Part shown: positions 17,136 through 25,772 of the stretch, one piece after another | How positions within the stretch are numbered: position 1 is the stretch's first letter | Layout of the letters: every line of letters begins with the position of its first letter | Assembly (NCBI GenBank): GCA_038521825.1 | Contig: JBCBKL010000006.1 | Span: 102,536-166,535, forward strand | Source: JBCBKL01 sp038521825 | GTDB lineage: Bacteria; Pseudomonadota; Alphaproteobacteria; Rhodobacterales; Rhodobacteraceae | DNA length: 64,000 nt | Direction: 5' to 3' | Notes under the pieces: model-generated | Databases searched by the model: none | Told to the model about the DNA's origin: nothing | What the model saw: only the letters and a program-made list of their open reading frames with translations | Program-made: the position numbers and the translations under genes

Positions 17136-18412
17136 TCTCCCGGAACCAATGTTGCCGAAGGCGCACGGCCTTCCATGACCCTGTGGGCCAGAAATGCAGC
17201 AGTCAGAAACAGGACCGCCTCGAAACCAAAAACGATGCCAAATGCGCTTGCGTCGGGCAGCGGGCCGCGCATCAGATCGACCATGGCCGCGCCCAGCAGT
17301 CCGCCAGAACCCGCCGCGATGGCTTGCGCCGCGCCCCAAAGCCCCATGCGGGTGCCTTCGCGCCGCTCGCGCCCCTGTCCCGCGAGGGCCATCATCGATC
17401 CGATCGCGGCAACAGCAAAGACACCGTTGAAAAAGCCCAATCCAATGACGGCGGGCATCAGCGGAGCGCCCTCGCCCATCCCTCCAAGCGCAGCGATCAC
17501 GATAAGCATGAAGGCCGAACCGATGCAGCCCGCGACCACCCATGATTTCAGAGATCCGATTGCAAGGCCGGTGACCATGACGCCAACCGCCACCATGCCC
17601 ATGAAGACGCCCCCGTTTTGACCACCGGACAGTGCGGTTGATTCTCCGGGTTCAAAGGCAAAGACCAAGCCCGCATAAGGCTCAAGGATTAATTCCTGCA
17701 TGAAGTACGCGACCATCGACAGGAACACGAAGAACGTGAAGTTGCGCGCTTTGCGCTCCGCCCAGATCTCGGCAAGGCCTTCACGGAAAGGCATGGGGTC
17801 CGGTTCTGATGCGACGACCAATCCGCGTTCCACGCCCCAAATCGACACGATGGTCAATGCAAGGGCGGCGCCCGTCACAACCCATACGATGCGAACCAAC
17901 AGAGCGTGCGAGTACGGGTCAAGCTGGCCACCCACAATTGTCGCCGTAACGGCGATGCCGCCGATCATCATCAGCCACGTGATCGTTGCGGCGGCGGCCC
18001 GACGCTCTGGTGCGGTCGCAGTGGCCAGAAGAGCCAGCACCGATGTACCGGACGCGCCGACGCCCAGCCCAATCAATGCATAGGCGAGGACGGACACGGC
18101 CATGCCGGAGGTGAAGTCACGCTCGAGGACAATGACGGCATAGGAAGCAAGCAGCGCGCCAGCACCCAATACAGCCATACCGAGTATGATCCATCGCCCC
18201 CTGTTGCCGCCCTTATCGCTAAGAAATCCCCAGTTAGGTCGGGTGATCTGGATCCCGTAGTGAAGCGCCACCAGCAGCCCAGGCAGCACTGCAGGTAGCG
18301 CAAGCTCCACCACCATAAGTCGGTTCAGCGTCGAGGTCGTCAGCACGACGATAGACCCGAGGCACATCTGAATAAGCCCCAGACGCACGATGGAGAGCCA
18401 CGACAACGTCAC
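17132..18412 (-). CDS. PucC-family MFS protein (Bch2/ORF428 type)
   Basis: 426-residue membrane protein with about 12 hydrophobic segments, of the PucC/LhaA/Bch2 branch of the major facilitator superfamily, linked to assembly of light-harvesting complexes or delivery of bacteriochlorophyll. Seen: the start SWLSIVRLGLIQMCLGS and LNRLMVVELALPAVLPGLLVALHYGIQITRPNWGF, strongly typical of the group. The GTG at 18412 overlaps the bchG stop (GTGA). Length and position between bchG and bchP match ORF428 of Rhodobacter. The exact biochemical role of this subfamily is not settled. Confidence 0.94.
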   Translation of the reverse strand: MTLSWLSIVRLGLIQMCLGSIVVLTTSTLNRLMVVELALPAVLPGLLVALHYGIQITRPNWGFLSDKGGNRGRWIILGMAVLGAGALLASYAVIVLERDFTSGMAVSVLAYALIGLGVGASGTSVLALLATATAPERRAAAATITWLMMIGGIAVTATIVGGQLDPYSHALLVRIVWVVTGAALALTIVSIWGVERGLVVASEPDPMPFREGLAEIWAERKARNFTFFVFLSMVAYFMQELILEPYAGLVFAFEPGESTALSGGQNGGVFMGMVAVGVMVTGLAIGSLKSWVVAGCIGSAFMLIVIAALGGMGEGAPLMPAVIGLGFFNGVFAVAAIGSMMALAGQGRERREGTRMGLWGAAQAIAAGSGGLLGAAMVDLMRGPLPDASAFGIVFGFEAVLFLTAAFLAHRVMEGRAPSATLVPGE

Positions 18413-19308
18413 GCCATCCCCCGCAGGGCGAATGCGGCGATCATCATGCCTGCAACATAAAACAAAACCCCGGTTCCGTTGTACCAGGGCGCCTTGTTTT
18501 TTGGGTCCTTGAACATAACCGACATGGCCCAGAATTGCAGCGCGAGAAGCAGCAGAATGCCCATGCCGTGCCAGACCTGCCCCCACGCCATGAGCAATGT
18601 AATGACCAGTAATTGCGGCAGTGTCATCACCAGGCATGCGATGCGGGCTGCGCCTTCCGGTCCCAGCACAACGGGGAGCGAATTGACCCCCATCTGGCGA
18701 TCACCCTCAAGCGCCTTGAAATCATTGAGCGTCATGATCCCGTGTGCGCCGATCCCGTAAAGCATAGCGATGACGATGACTTCGGCATTCGGGGCACCCG
18801 CGCTCAGCACCGCGGCGCCGGTAATCCACGGAAGCGTTTCATAGCAAAGGCCGACAAGGCCTGGGCCCCACCAGCCAGATCGTTTTAGTCGAATGGGTTC
18901 AGACGAATAGGCCCACGCGCCAGTCACGGCCAGCACGGTCGCGCCGAACCCCCAAGGTCCCAGGGGCCACGCAATTGCCAGTGCGATGGCTGACATGCCC
19001 AGTGCAATCCAAAGGCCCCACCGTCCCGGGATCCGCCCTGATGGGATTGGTCGGCGCGGTTCATTGATTGCATCGACATCGCGGTCACACCAATCGTTTG
19101 CGGCCTGGCTCATGCCGCAAACCACCGGACCAGCCAAGATGACGCCAAGCAGGACAAGCTGCCACCGCTCGGATGGTGCTGCGCCGGATGATATGACTCC
19201 GCAAAGATAGGCCCACATCGGCGGGAACCAGGTGATCGGTTTGATCAGCTGGAGCGCAGCAGCCGGTTCGGGCAAACGCCGACTGTGTACGGAAGACGAT
19301 ACATCCAT
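18409..19308 (-). CDS. bchG: Bacteriochlorophyll synthase
   Basis: Membrane prenyltransferase of the UbiA family that attaches geranylgeranyl or phytyl to bacteriochlorophyllide. 299 residues. Seen: LIKPITWFPPMWAYLCGVISSG at residues 22-43, the first prenyl-diphosphate motif NDWCDRDVDAINEP near 87-100, the second motif DFKALEGDRQMGVNSLPV near 200, and about eight membrane helices. It is the first gene of a four-gene operon in which every junction overlaps. No ribosome-binding site precedes the ATG. A PpsR/CrtJ-like site ends 2 bp upstream and a second lies over codons 2-8, so the message may be leaderless and redox/light controlled. Confidence 0.96.
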   Translation of the reverse strand: MDVSSSVHSRRLPEPAAALQLIKPITWFPPMWAYLCGVISSGAAPSERWQLVLLGVILAGPVVCGMSQAANDWCDRDVDAINEPRRPIPSGRIPGRWGLWIALGMSAIALAIAWPLGPWGFGATVLAVTGAWAYSSEPIRLKRSGWWGPGLVGLCYETLPWITGAAVLSAGAPNAEVIVIAMLYGIGAHGIMTLNDFKALEGDRQMGVNSLPVVLGPEGAARIACLVMTLPQLLVITLLMAWGQVWHGMGILLLLALQFWAMSVMFKDPKNKAPWYNGTGVLFYVAGMMIAAFALRGMA

Positions 19309-19327
19309 GTGTCAACTATTGCTGACA
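19286..19327 (-). promoter_or_regulatory. Tandem PpsR/CrtJ-type operators at bchG start
   Basis: Two TGT-N12-ACA elements sit 6 bp apart. The first (19310-19327) is part of a longer inverted repeat TGTGTCA-N8-TGACACA (19308-19329) and also fits the fuller form TGTC-N10-GACA. The second (19286-19303) reads TGTA-N10-TACA and lies inside the first bchG codons. PpsR/CrtJ repressors of purple bacteria bind such paired sites and repress bch and crt promoters. On the minus strand a weak promoter TTGCCT-17 bp-AATAGT has its -10 inside the first site. The regulator gene is not in the window. Confidence 0.8.
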
Positions 19328-19434
19328 CATTGAGTCGAGGCAAGGGATTAGCAAGAGGTGCCCAATGGAAGGACGTTCTGACGCGGACATCGCGCTCGAT
19401 GCCCGCATCACGGTGTTCTAGAGGGTTGTTTTCA

Positions 19435-20625
19435 TTACTCGGCTGGTTCGCTGACGTCGTGAGCCCGCCCCTCCTTCTCGGCCTCGTATTTGGCCTGCGC
19501 GGTCTCGACCGCCTTGGCGTGGATCTCGGCCAATTCGGGGCGCAGCTTCTTGGCGCGAACGGCGGCATTCATCGTCGACATGTGCTGACCCTGGAAATGC
19601 GGGAATACTTCGCGCGCGATCAGCTCGTAGCTGCGCCTCGTTGCATCGAAGTTGGCCCAGTTGTGGGCCAGCATCAGGTAAGCGCCAAAGCCTCCATTCG
19701 ATTGCTTCCACAACCGGTCGATCTGAGCCCGGCACATATCCGGCGTACCGATGGCACCAAAGCCGCTGTCGTTGATGAAATCGATCATCTCTTTCGCGTT
19801 CTGCCCCGGCATCGACATCTGCGGGAAGGCGGCGATCTCTTGGAAGTAGTTGAACCAGTGTTCAATGCCATATTCTACATCGCGCCGGGCTTGTTCCTTG
19901 GTTTCGGCGATGTGGCACAGCCCCACCAACCGCCATTTTGACCGGTCAACGGTTTGATTGTAGTGCTTTGCCTCTTCCTCGATGACGTCCCAATGCAGGG
20001 CGAGCGCGTCAAAACCCGCCGCAGTGGTCGCACCGATGGATATCAGCCCGGTCCCATAGCGGCCAGCCAGCTTGGCACCCGTTGGCGAAGCAACAGCAGC
20101 AGTGGCCAGGTCGAAGTTCGAATAGGGCCGCAGATGTAAGCGTGCATCCTTGAGGACCCAGCGGTCGTTTTCAAAGTTGACGGGTTCGTCCGACCGGAGC
20201 AAACGTGAGATGATATCCAACCCGTCCGCCAGCAAGCCGCGCGTATCTTTCTGCGACAACCCGATCATGGTGGCGTCGGTCGGCAGCGATCCGGGCCCGA
20301 GACCCAGCATCGCGCGGCCTCTCGTAAGATGGTCAAGCTGTACGATCTTTTCGGCGACCCAAAGCGGGTTGTGGTAGCTGACCGAGACAACACCAGTGCC
20401 CAACCTGATGCGCCTTGTCCGGGGCGCGGCGGAAGCGATCATGATCTCGGGGCTGGCCGATATCTCGGAGCCCGCAGAGTGATGTTCACCGAACCAAACT
20501 TCGTCGTAATCACATCGGTCGAGCCATTGAACAAGCTCCAGATCCTGTTCAAGCGCGAGTGTCGGGTTGATACCAGGCTTATGAAAAGGAGCCAGAAAAA
20601 TTCCGAAACGCATACGATCAGTCAT
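19435..20625 (-). CDS. LLM-class flavin-dependent oxidoreductase
   Basis: 396-residue luciferase-like monooxygenase. Seen: RFGIFLAPFHKPGINPTLALEQDLELVQWLD at the start, YDEVWFGEHHS, RIRLGTGVVSVSYHNPLWVAEKIVQLDHLTRGRAMLGLGPGS and a C-terminal helical region. The pattern resembles limonene monooxygenase (LimB-like) and alkanal-type enzymes that use reduced FMN and oxygen, but the substrate cannot be assigned. GGGAGGAC precedes the ATG. It lies upstream of bchG on the same strand with a gap of 126 bp holding the PpsR-like site, so it is probably a separate unit. Confidence 0.9.
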   Translation of the reverse strand: MTDRMRFGIFLAPFHKPGINPTLALEQDLELVQWLDRCDYDEVWFGEHHSAGSEISASPEIMIASAAPRTRRIRLGTGVVSVSYHNPLWVAEKIVQLDHLTRGRAMLGLGPGSLPTDATMIGLSQKDTRGLLADGLDIISRLLRSDEPVNFENDRWVLKDARLHLRPYSNFDLATAAVASPTGAKLAGRYGTGLISIGATTAAGFDALALHWDVIEEEAKHYNQTVDRSKWRLVGLCHIAETKEQARRDVEYGIEHWFNYFQEIAAFPQMSMPGQNAKEMIDFINDSGFGAIGTPDMCRAQIDRLWKQSNGGFGAYLMLAHNWANFDATRRSYELIAREVFPHFQGQHMSTMNAAVRAKKLRPELAEIHAKAVETAQAKYEAEKEGRAHDVSEPAE

Positions 20626-20789
20626 TGAATGTCCTCCCTAAGCGCATCTGCATCAGGCAGATGACGTAAGGGCAGGTTAGCCAGAGGCGTTCAGCCGGGC
20701 AAAACAATTCCAGGTTGGAATTCTACCCGGCACAAAGACGCGCGCGACCGTTCTTTGGTTGATCGATCCTGAGAGGCGACTGTGTGGCT

Positions 20790-21971
20790 TCAGTTCAGCC
20801 GCTCAATTGCCAGCGCAATCCCCTGACCGCCGCCGATGCACATCGTGATGAGCGCCTTACTTCCGCCCATTCGCTCGAGCTCATAGAGCGCCTTGACTGT
20901 GATGATTACACCGGTTGCGCCGACCGGGTGACCGAGGGCGATTGCCCCGCCATTCGGGTTCACTTTATCCGATGCTAGCCCCAGCTCTTTTGAAACGGCA
21001 AGCGCCTGCGACGCGAAGGCCTCGTTGGATTCGATCACGTCGAAATCGGAGACTTCCAGACCGGTTTTCTTCAGCAGGTTTTGTACGGCGGGGATCGGCC
21101 CGACCCCCATTATCTCAGGTCTCACGCCTGCATGGGCATAGCCGAGAACCCGCGCTCTCGGCTTAAGTCCAGCCCGGTCGGCTGCGTCCGCGGTCGCCAG
21201 GACGATCGCTGCGGCGCCATCGTTGATCCCGCTGGCATTGCCCGCCGTGACCGTGCCGTCTTTCTGAAAAACGGGGCGCAATCCGGCCAAAGCATCGACA
21301 TCCGTCGCTTTTGGATGCTCATCTTTGTCGAACGGCACCATGTCCCGTTTGACCCGCACCTCGACCGGCACGATCTGCGATGCGAACCGCTCCTCTTTAA
21401 TGGCTTTGGCCGCCCGTTCCTGGCTTTGCAAGGCGAACGCATCCTGATCTTCGCGGCTGATCTGATGCTCGCGAGCCACGTTTTCTGCCGTCACACCCAT
21501 GTGGCCCGTCCCGAATGGACAATTCAGGGCGCCGAGCATCATATCGAGGCTTTTTACATCGCCCATTTTCGCGCCCCACCTCTGATCGGGCATGATGAAC
21601 GGGCTGCGCGACATGTTCTCGGCACCGCCGGCAAGGCCGAATTCAGCGTCGCCAAGGGTGAGCGACTGCACAACCGACACAATGGCCTGTACGCCCGAAC
21701 CGCATAGCCGGTTAACGTTCATGGCCGGTGTCGTTTCGGGCACGCCCGCGTCCATTGCTGCGACCCGGCTGAGATACATGTCGCGTGGTTCGGTATTGAT
21801 GACATGGCCAAATGCAACGGCACCAACTTGCGCACCCTCGACACCGGACCGTTCCAGCGCTGCCTCTGCGGCTCTGGTCCCGAGCGCAATCGGAGGTGTG
21901 CCGGCAAGCGATCCGCCGAAGGTGCCGATTGCAGTGCGCGCACCGTCAAGTATTACCACATCATTTGTCAT
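20790..21971 (-). CDS. Acetyl-CoA C-acyltransferase (thiolase)
   Basis: 393-residue thiolase of the biosynthetic/BktB-PhaA type. Seen: the start VVILDGARTAIGTFGGSLAGTPP, the acyl-accepting Cys near residue 90 in NVNRLCGSGVQAIV, ESNEAFASQAL, GGAIALGHPVGATGVI (catalytic His) and a final Cys in ITMCIGGGQGIAL. It condenses or cleaves acyl-CoA and acetyl-CoA. GGGAGG precedes the ATG. No phaB or fad genes are adjacent, so its role in PHB synthesis versus degradation is open. Confidence 0.94.
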   Translation of the reverse strand: MTNDVVILDGARTAIGTFGGSLAGTPPIALGTRAAEAALERSGVEGAQVGAVAFGHVINTEPRDMYLSRVAAMDAGVPETTPAMNVNRLCGSGVQAIVSVVQSLTLGDAEFGLAGGAENMSRSPFIMPDQRWGAKMGDVKSLDMMLGALNCPFGTGHMGVTAENVAREHQISREDQDAFALQSQERAAKAIKEERFASQIVPVEVRVKRDMVPFDKDEHPKATDVDALAGLRPVFQKDGTVTAGNASGINDGAAAIVLATADAADRAGLKPRARVLGYAHAGVRPEIMGVGPIPAVQNLLKKTGLEVSDFDVIESNEAFASQALAVSKELGLASDKVNPNGGAIALGHPVGATGVIITVKALYELERMGGSKALITMCIGGGQGIALAIERLN

Positions 21972-22036
21972 GTCAGCCTCCCGTTTGCCCGCAATATGGG
22001 CGCTGCGCTCGCGGGTGTCACGGATGACGCTGGGTG

Positions 22037-22768
22037 CTAACCTCGACGTATTTTCTGACGACCGTTCGCTGTGAGCACCCAGCTTTGTGCGCCTTCGAAA
22101 ACGGCGACGCTGATTGGGCTGCCGTAGCCTGCGCCGCTGTCAAGATTGACGCGGTTCCCGTAATGGGTGGCGTGGTCGACGGGTGTATGGCCGTGAATGA
22201 TCAGCTTTGGATGGGCTCGGGTCTCGCGGTGAAAGGGCGTCCGGATCCAAAGCAGATCTTCTTCCTCCTGCGCATCGAGATCAATCCCGGGCCGAATACC
22301 TGCATGAACAAAGAACAGGTCCGGCGTTTCATGCTTCAGAGGTAACGATCGCAGGAAATCGACATGTGATTGCGGCACGTTTTCCCGGGCCTCTGTATGC
22401 AATTCCTTCAGCCGCATTTGTTTCTTTAGCGAGACACCATAGGACCCCATGGTCTCCAACCCGCCGATACGCTCGTGAAACCAGTGCAGCCCCACCAACA
22501 GGTGTGGATCATTGCGCGGTGGATCCTCCATGAACCATTCAAAAAGGCGGTCATGGTTCCCTTTCAACGTGATCCAATTGCGGCCTTCGGCCTGCCCCTC
22601 GATCAGAATGTCGAGAACACCTGCACTGTCTGGGCCGCGGTCAACGTAGTCGCCGACAAAAATGGTTTCTGCGTTCGCACCGCCATCGCGCTCGATCAAT
22701 TCAAGCGCGCGTTCCAACTCGTCAGTATAGCCGTGGATGTCTCCGACGGCATAAATCGGACCACTCAT
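22037..22768 (-). CDS. Metallophosphoesterase, PPP-type serine/threonine phosphatase family
   Basis: 243-residue calcineurin-like phosphoesterase. The dimetal motifs are all present: GDIHG at residue 8, GDYVDRGPDS near 39, KGNHDR near 69, and HAGIRPG and HGHTPV later in the chain. Bacterial members (PrpA/ApaH-related) dephosphorylate proteins or small nucleotides. GGAG precedes the ATG. It is transcribed in the same direction as serA but is separated from it by a strong terminator hairpin, so it is its own unit. Confidence 0.93.
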   Translation of the reverse strand: MSGPIYAVGDIHGYTDELERALELIERDGGANAETIFVGDYVDRGPDSAGVLDILIEGQAEGRNWITLKGNHDRLFEWFMEDPPRNDPHLLVGLHWFHERIGGLETMGSYGVSLKKQMRLKELHTEARENVPQSHVDFLRSLPLKHETPDLFFVHAGIRPGIDLDAQEEEDLLWIRTPFHRETRAHPKLIIHGHTPVDHATHYGNRVNLDSGAGYGSPISVAVFEGAQSWVLTANGRQKIRRG

Positions 22769-22780
22769 TTCAACTCCAAT

Positions 22781-22809
22781 AAGAAACGCCGCCCCGGTTT
22801 AGGGCGGCG
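22781..22809 (-). terminator. Rho-independent terminator of serC-serA operon
   Basis: On the minus strand, an 8-bp perfect GC stem (CGCCGCCC with GGGCGGCG, loop of 7) is followed by TTTCTT. It begins 26 bp after the serA stop codon, in the right orientation to end the serC-serA transcript before the phosphatase gene. Confidence 0.8.
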
Positions 22810-22834
22810 CAAAAGGTGAGGCAAGATCGCTGGC

Positions 22835-24430
22835 TCAGCCCACGTCGAATGTCAGCGGACGAACCTGTTGAAAAAGCCCGGTGTCAGACAGGTCTTTCAG
22901 CACCGGCGCCGGAATCGGATTGTCGACGTAAAGTAGCGCAATCGCTTCACCGCCCACATCGGCGCGGCCAAGAGTAAAGTTCGCGATGTTGACCTTGTTT
23001 CCACCCAGCGTTTGGCCCAAAACGCCGATAATACCCGGCACATCCTTGTTGGTCGTGTAGAGCATGTTTTGCCCGACCTCAGCGTCGATGTTGATACCCT
23101 TGATCTGGATAAACCGTGGTTTGCCGTCGCTGAAGACAGTGCCGCCGATCGACCGTTCCCGTTCGTTGGTGACGACGGTCACCTTGATATAGCCTTCGAA
23201 TGCGCCGGACTTGTCCTGGCTAGTCGTGCTGATCTGAATACCGCGCTCTTTTGCAATCAGTGGGGCCGAGACCATGTTTACGTCCGGGTTCACCCGCTTC
23301 ATGATTCCGGCGACAACCGAACAATTCAGCGCCTCGAGGTTCATGCCAGAGACGGAGCCATCGTATAGGATGTTAATTGCCTTGATCGGTTCGTCCGTCA
23401 TCTGGCCGATAAAGGCTCCAAGATGGTCGGCCAGCTTGATCCAGGGGCCCATTACCTTGGCCTCTTCGGCGGTGACCGACGGCATGTTGAGGGCGTTTTC
23501 GACGGCGCCGGTCAGCAGATAGTTCGACATCTGCTCGGCCACCTGCAGGGCGACGTTTTCCTGTGCCTCGGTGGTCGCTGCACCAAGGTGGGGGGTCACA
23601 ACGACATTAGGCAGGTTGAACAAGGGGTTGTCTTCCGCCGGTTCCACGCTGAACACGTCGAACGCCGCACCTGCAACGTGGCCAGATTTCAGCGCTTCGG
23701 CCAGTGCTAGTTCATCAACCAGACCACCACGGGCGCAGTTCACGATCCGTACGCCGGGTTTCATCTTGGCGATTGCTGCCGCGTCGATCATGCCCGCGGT
23801 GGCATCAGTCTTTGGGACGTGGAGCGTGATGAAGTCCGAGCGCCGAAGGAGATCGTCAAGCTCGACCTTCTCGACCTCCATCTTGGCCGCTTTTTCTGCC
23901 CCTAAGAACGGATCGTAGGCCAGTACCTTCATTTTAAGACCGCGGGCCCGTTCACAGACGATTCCGCCGATATTGCCTGCTCCAATCACGCCCAGCGTCT
24001 TGCCCGTCAGCTCGACGCCCATGAACTTGGATTTCTCCCATTTGCCCGCATGGGTCGATGCGCTGGCTTCAGGGATCTGGCGGGCCACTGCGAACATCAT
24101 CGCGATGGCATGTTCGGCCGTCGTGATCATGTTGCCGAACGGGGTGTTCATGACGATCACGCCCTGTTTCGACGCGGCATCCTTGTCGATGTTGTCGGTG
24201 CCGATCCCGGCACGGCCTATCACTTTGAGGTTCTTGGCGGCCTTGAGGATCGTTGGCGTTACCTTGGTCGCCGAACGGATGGCGAGACCATCATAGTCGT
24301 CTATGATTTCAGCCAGCTTTTCTTTGTTCTTGCCCAGGTCAGGCATGAAATCCACGTCGATGCCACGGTCGCGAAAGATTTGAACGGCGGTTTCGCTCAG
24401 CTTGTCTGAGACGAGTACTTTGGGGGCCAT
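22835..24430 (-). CDS. serA: D-3-phosphoglycerate dehydrogenase
   Basis: First step of serine synthesis: oxidises 3-phosphoglycerate to 3-phosphohydroxypyruvate with NAD. 531 residues, the long form with substrate and NAD domains followed by an ASB domain and a C-terminal ACT domain. Seen: GRAGIGTDNIDKDAA, GKTLGVIGAGNIGGIV (NAD fold), NCARGGLVDELAL (catalytic Arg region), TPHLGAATTEAQENVA (catalytic His) and the ACT segment KDVPGIIGVLGQTLGGNKVNIANF. The ATG at 24430 follows GGAG; a further upstream start is rejected. It lies 35 bp after serC in one operon. The ACT domain suggests serine feedback. Confidence 0.97.
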   Translation of the reverse strand: MAPKVLVSDKLSETAVQIFRDRGIDVDFMPDLGKNKEKLAEIIDDYDGLAIRSATKVTPTILKAAKNLKVIGRAGIGTDNIDKDAASKQGVIVMNTPFGNMITTAEHAIAMMFAVARQIPEASASTHAGKWEKSKFMGVELTGKTLGVIGAGNIGGIVCERARGLKMKVLAYDPFLGAEKAAKMEVEKVELDDLLRRSDFITLHVPKTDATAGMIDAAAIAKMKPGVRIVNCARGGLVDELALAEALKSGHVAGAAFDVFSVEPAEDNPLFNLPNVVVTPHLGAATTEAQENVALQVAEQMSNYLLTGAVENALNMPSVTAEEAKVMGPWIKLADHLGAFIGQMTDEPIKAINILYDGSVSGMNLEALNCSVVAGIMKRVNPDVNMVSAPLIAKERGIQISTTSQDKSGAFEGYIKVTVVTNERERSIGGTVFSDGKPRFIQIKGINIDAEVGQNMLYTTNKDVPGIIGVLGQTLGGNKVNIANFTLGRADVGGEAIALLYVDNPIPAPVLKDLSDTGLFQQVRPLTFDVG

Positions 24431-24465
24431 CAGAGGCTCCTTTTCGAATGTCTTGTGTCTAATGG

Positions 24466-25620
24466 TCAGGCGGCTTGGGCTTGTGCTTCGATCTCGGTCT
24501 CGAATGCCCAAGCGAGCCACGGGAGCATTGCCTCGATGTCAGAGGTTTCGACCGTGCCACCACACCAGATCCGTAGACCGGCTGGCGCGTCTCGATAGGC
24601 ACCGATATCGAGGGCAATGCCCTCATCCTCCAACCGTTTTGCCACCGCCTTGGCGAAGGCTGCGCCATCGGTGATCCGTGCGTCCGAGAATTTCAGGCAG
24701 ACCGAGGTATTGGAGCGCGTTGCGGGTTCGACGGCAAGGTTCTCGATCCAGTCATGTTGATCGCAGAAGTTCCAGATCGCCTGCGCGTTTGCCTCAGCCC
24801 GGTGGATCAAACCACTCAGACCACCGACAGACCGCGCCCATTCCAGTGCGAAAAGGTAGTCTTGAACACACAGCATCGAAGGGGTGTTGATGGTGGCGCC
24901 GGAAAAGATCCCGTCGATCAGCTTGCCGCCTTTGGTCAGGCGGAAAATCTTGGGGAGCGGCCAAGCCGGTGTATAGCTTTCAAGCCTTTCGACGGCCCGA
25001 GGGCTAAGGATCAGCATACCGTGCGCCGCTTCGCCACCCACAACCTTCTGCCATGAGAACGTCGTCACATCGAGCTTGTCCCAGGGCAGATCCATGGCAA
25101 ACGCAGCCGACGTCGCATCGCATAGCGTCAGGCCTGCGCGATCTGCCGGGATGACGTCTCCGTTCGGTATCCGGACGCCGGATGTTGTACCGTTCCAGGT
25201 GAAACAAACGTCGTTGTCCCAGTTCACCGTGCTCAGGTCGACGAGCTCGCCGTAATCGGCGGTTTTCACGGTGGCATCGAGCTTCAGTTGTTTGATCGCA
25301 TCCGTGACCCAGCCCGCGCCGAAGGATTCCCATGCAAGCATTTCGACCGGGCGTTCGCCCAGCATGGTCCACATCGCCATTTCATAGGCGCCTGTGTCCG
25401 ACGCTGGCACGATCCCGATCTTGTGGTCAGCAGGGACGCCCAACAAGTCGCGTGTCTCTTCGATGGCGGCCTTGAGCTTTGCTTTGCCAACAGTAGCACG
25501 GTGCGAGCGGCCTAATGGCGCATCGGCGAGTTTCGACAGATCGTGTGTGGGGGGTTTGGCGCAAGGGCCAGAAGAAAAACGCGGGTTTGCCGGCCGCGTC
25601 GCCGGTTGCTGCATAGCCAT
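24466..25620 (-). CDS. serC: Phosphoserine aminotransferase
   Basis: PLP enzyme that converts 3-phosphohydroxypyruvate and glutamate to phosphoserine. 384 residues, of the alphaproteobacterial SerC type. Seen: RFSSGPCAKPP, PLGRSHRATVGKAKL, SFSWQKVVGGEAAHGMLILSPRAVERL containing the PLP lysine in SWQKVVGGE, and NTPSMLCVQDYLFALEWA. The start at 25620 has GGAAGGG (plus strand 25629-25635) as ribosome-binding site, which overlaps a predicted long-range leader stem. First gene of serC-serA. Confidence 0.96.
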   Translation of the reverse strand: MAMQQPATRPANPRFSSGPCAKPPTHDLSKLADAPLGRSHRATVGKAKLKAAIEETRDLLGVPADHKIGIVPASDTGAYEMAMWTMLGERPVEMLAWESFGAGWVTDAIKQLKLDATVKTADYGELVDLSTVNWDNDVCFTWNGTTSGVRIPNGDVIPADRAGLTLCDATSAAFAMDLPWDKLDVTTFSWQKVVGGEAAHGMLILSPRAVERLESYTPAWPLPKIFRLTKGGKLIDGIFSGATINTPSMLCVQDYLFALEWARSVGGLSGLIHRAEANAQAIWNFCDQHDWIENLAVEPATRSNTSVCLKFSDARITDGAAFAKAVAKRLEDEGIALDIGAYRDAPAGLRIWCGGTVETSDIEAMLPWLAWAFETEIEAQAQAA

Positions 25621-25625
25621 AAATG

Positions 25626-25699
25626 CTACCCTTCCAGATAAGCGCCCCTCGTTGGGGAGGGGTGTCCCACGGGCGGGAATACCCGCGCATTCCGGGTAG
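25626..25699 (-). ncRNA. Candidate serC RNA motif (leader of serC-serA)
   Basis: On the minus strand the serC leader folds into a closing stem of CTACCC with GGGTAG (plus 25694-25699 and 25626-25631). It encloses one hairpin GCGGG-TATT-CCCGC (plus 25673-25686) and a second with a 6-bp stem CCCCTC/GAGGGG (plus 25645-25662). The 3' strand of the closing stem covers part of the ribosome-binding site. A conserved serC motif is known upstream of serC-serA in alphaproteobacteria; position and two-hairpin layout agree, but the match to its covariance model is not tested. A possible -10 TAAAAT is at plus 25711-25716. Confidence 0.6.
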
Positions 25700-25772
25700 T
25701 ACAAGTCGCTATTTTAGTGTGATCTGCCGCATTTGGTCGACACAGACAATCGCGGAGGAGTCGATTGGAAAC

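Noticed and set aside
17136..17543. N-terminal extension of bchP
   Set aside because: It lies inside the MFS gene; the FAD-binding N-terminus begins right at 17135.
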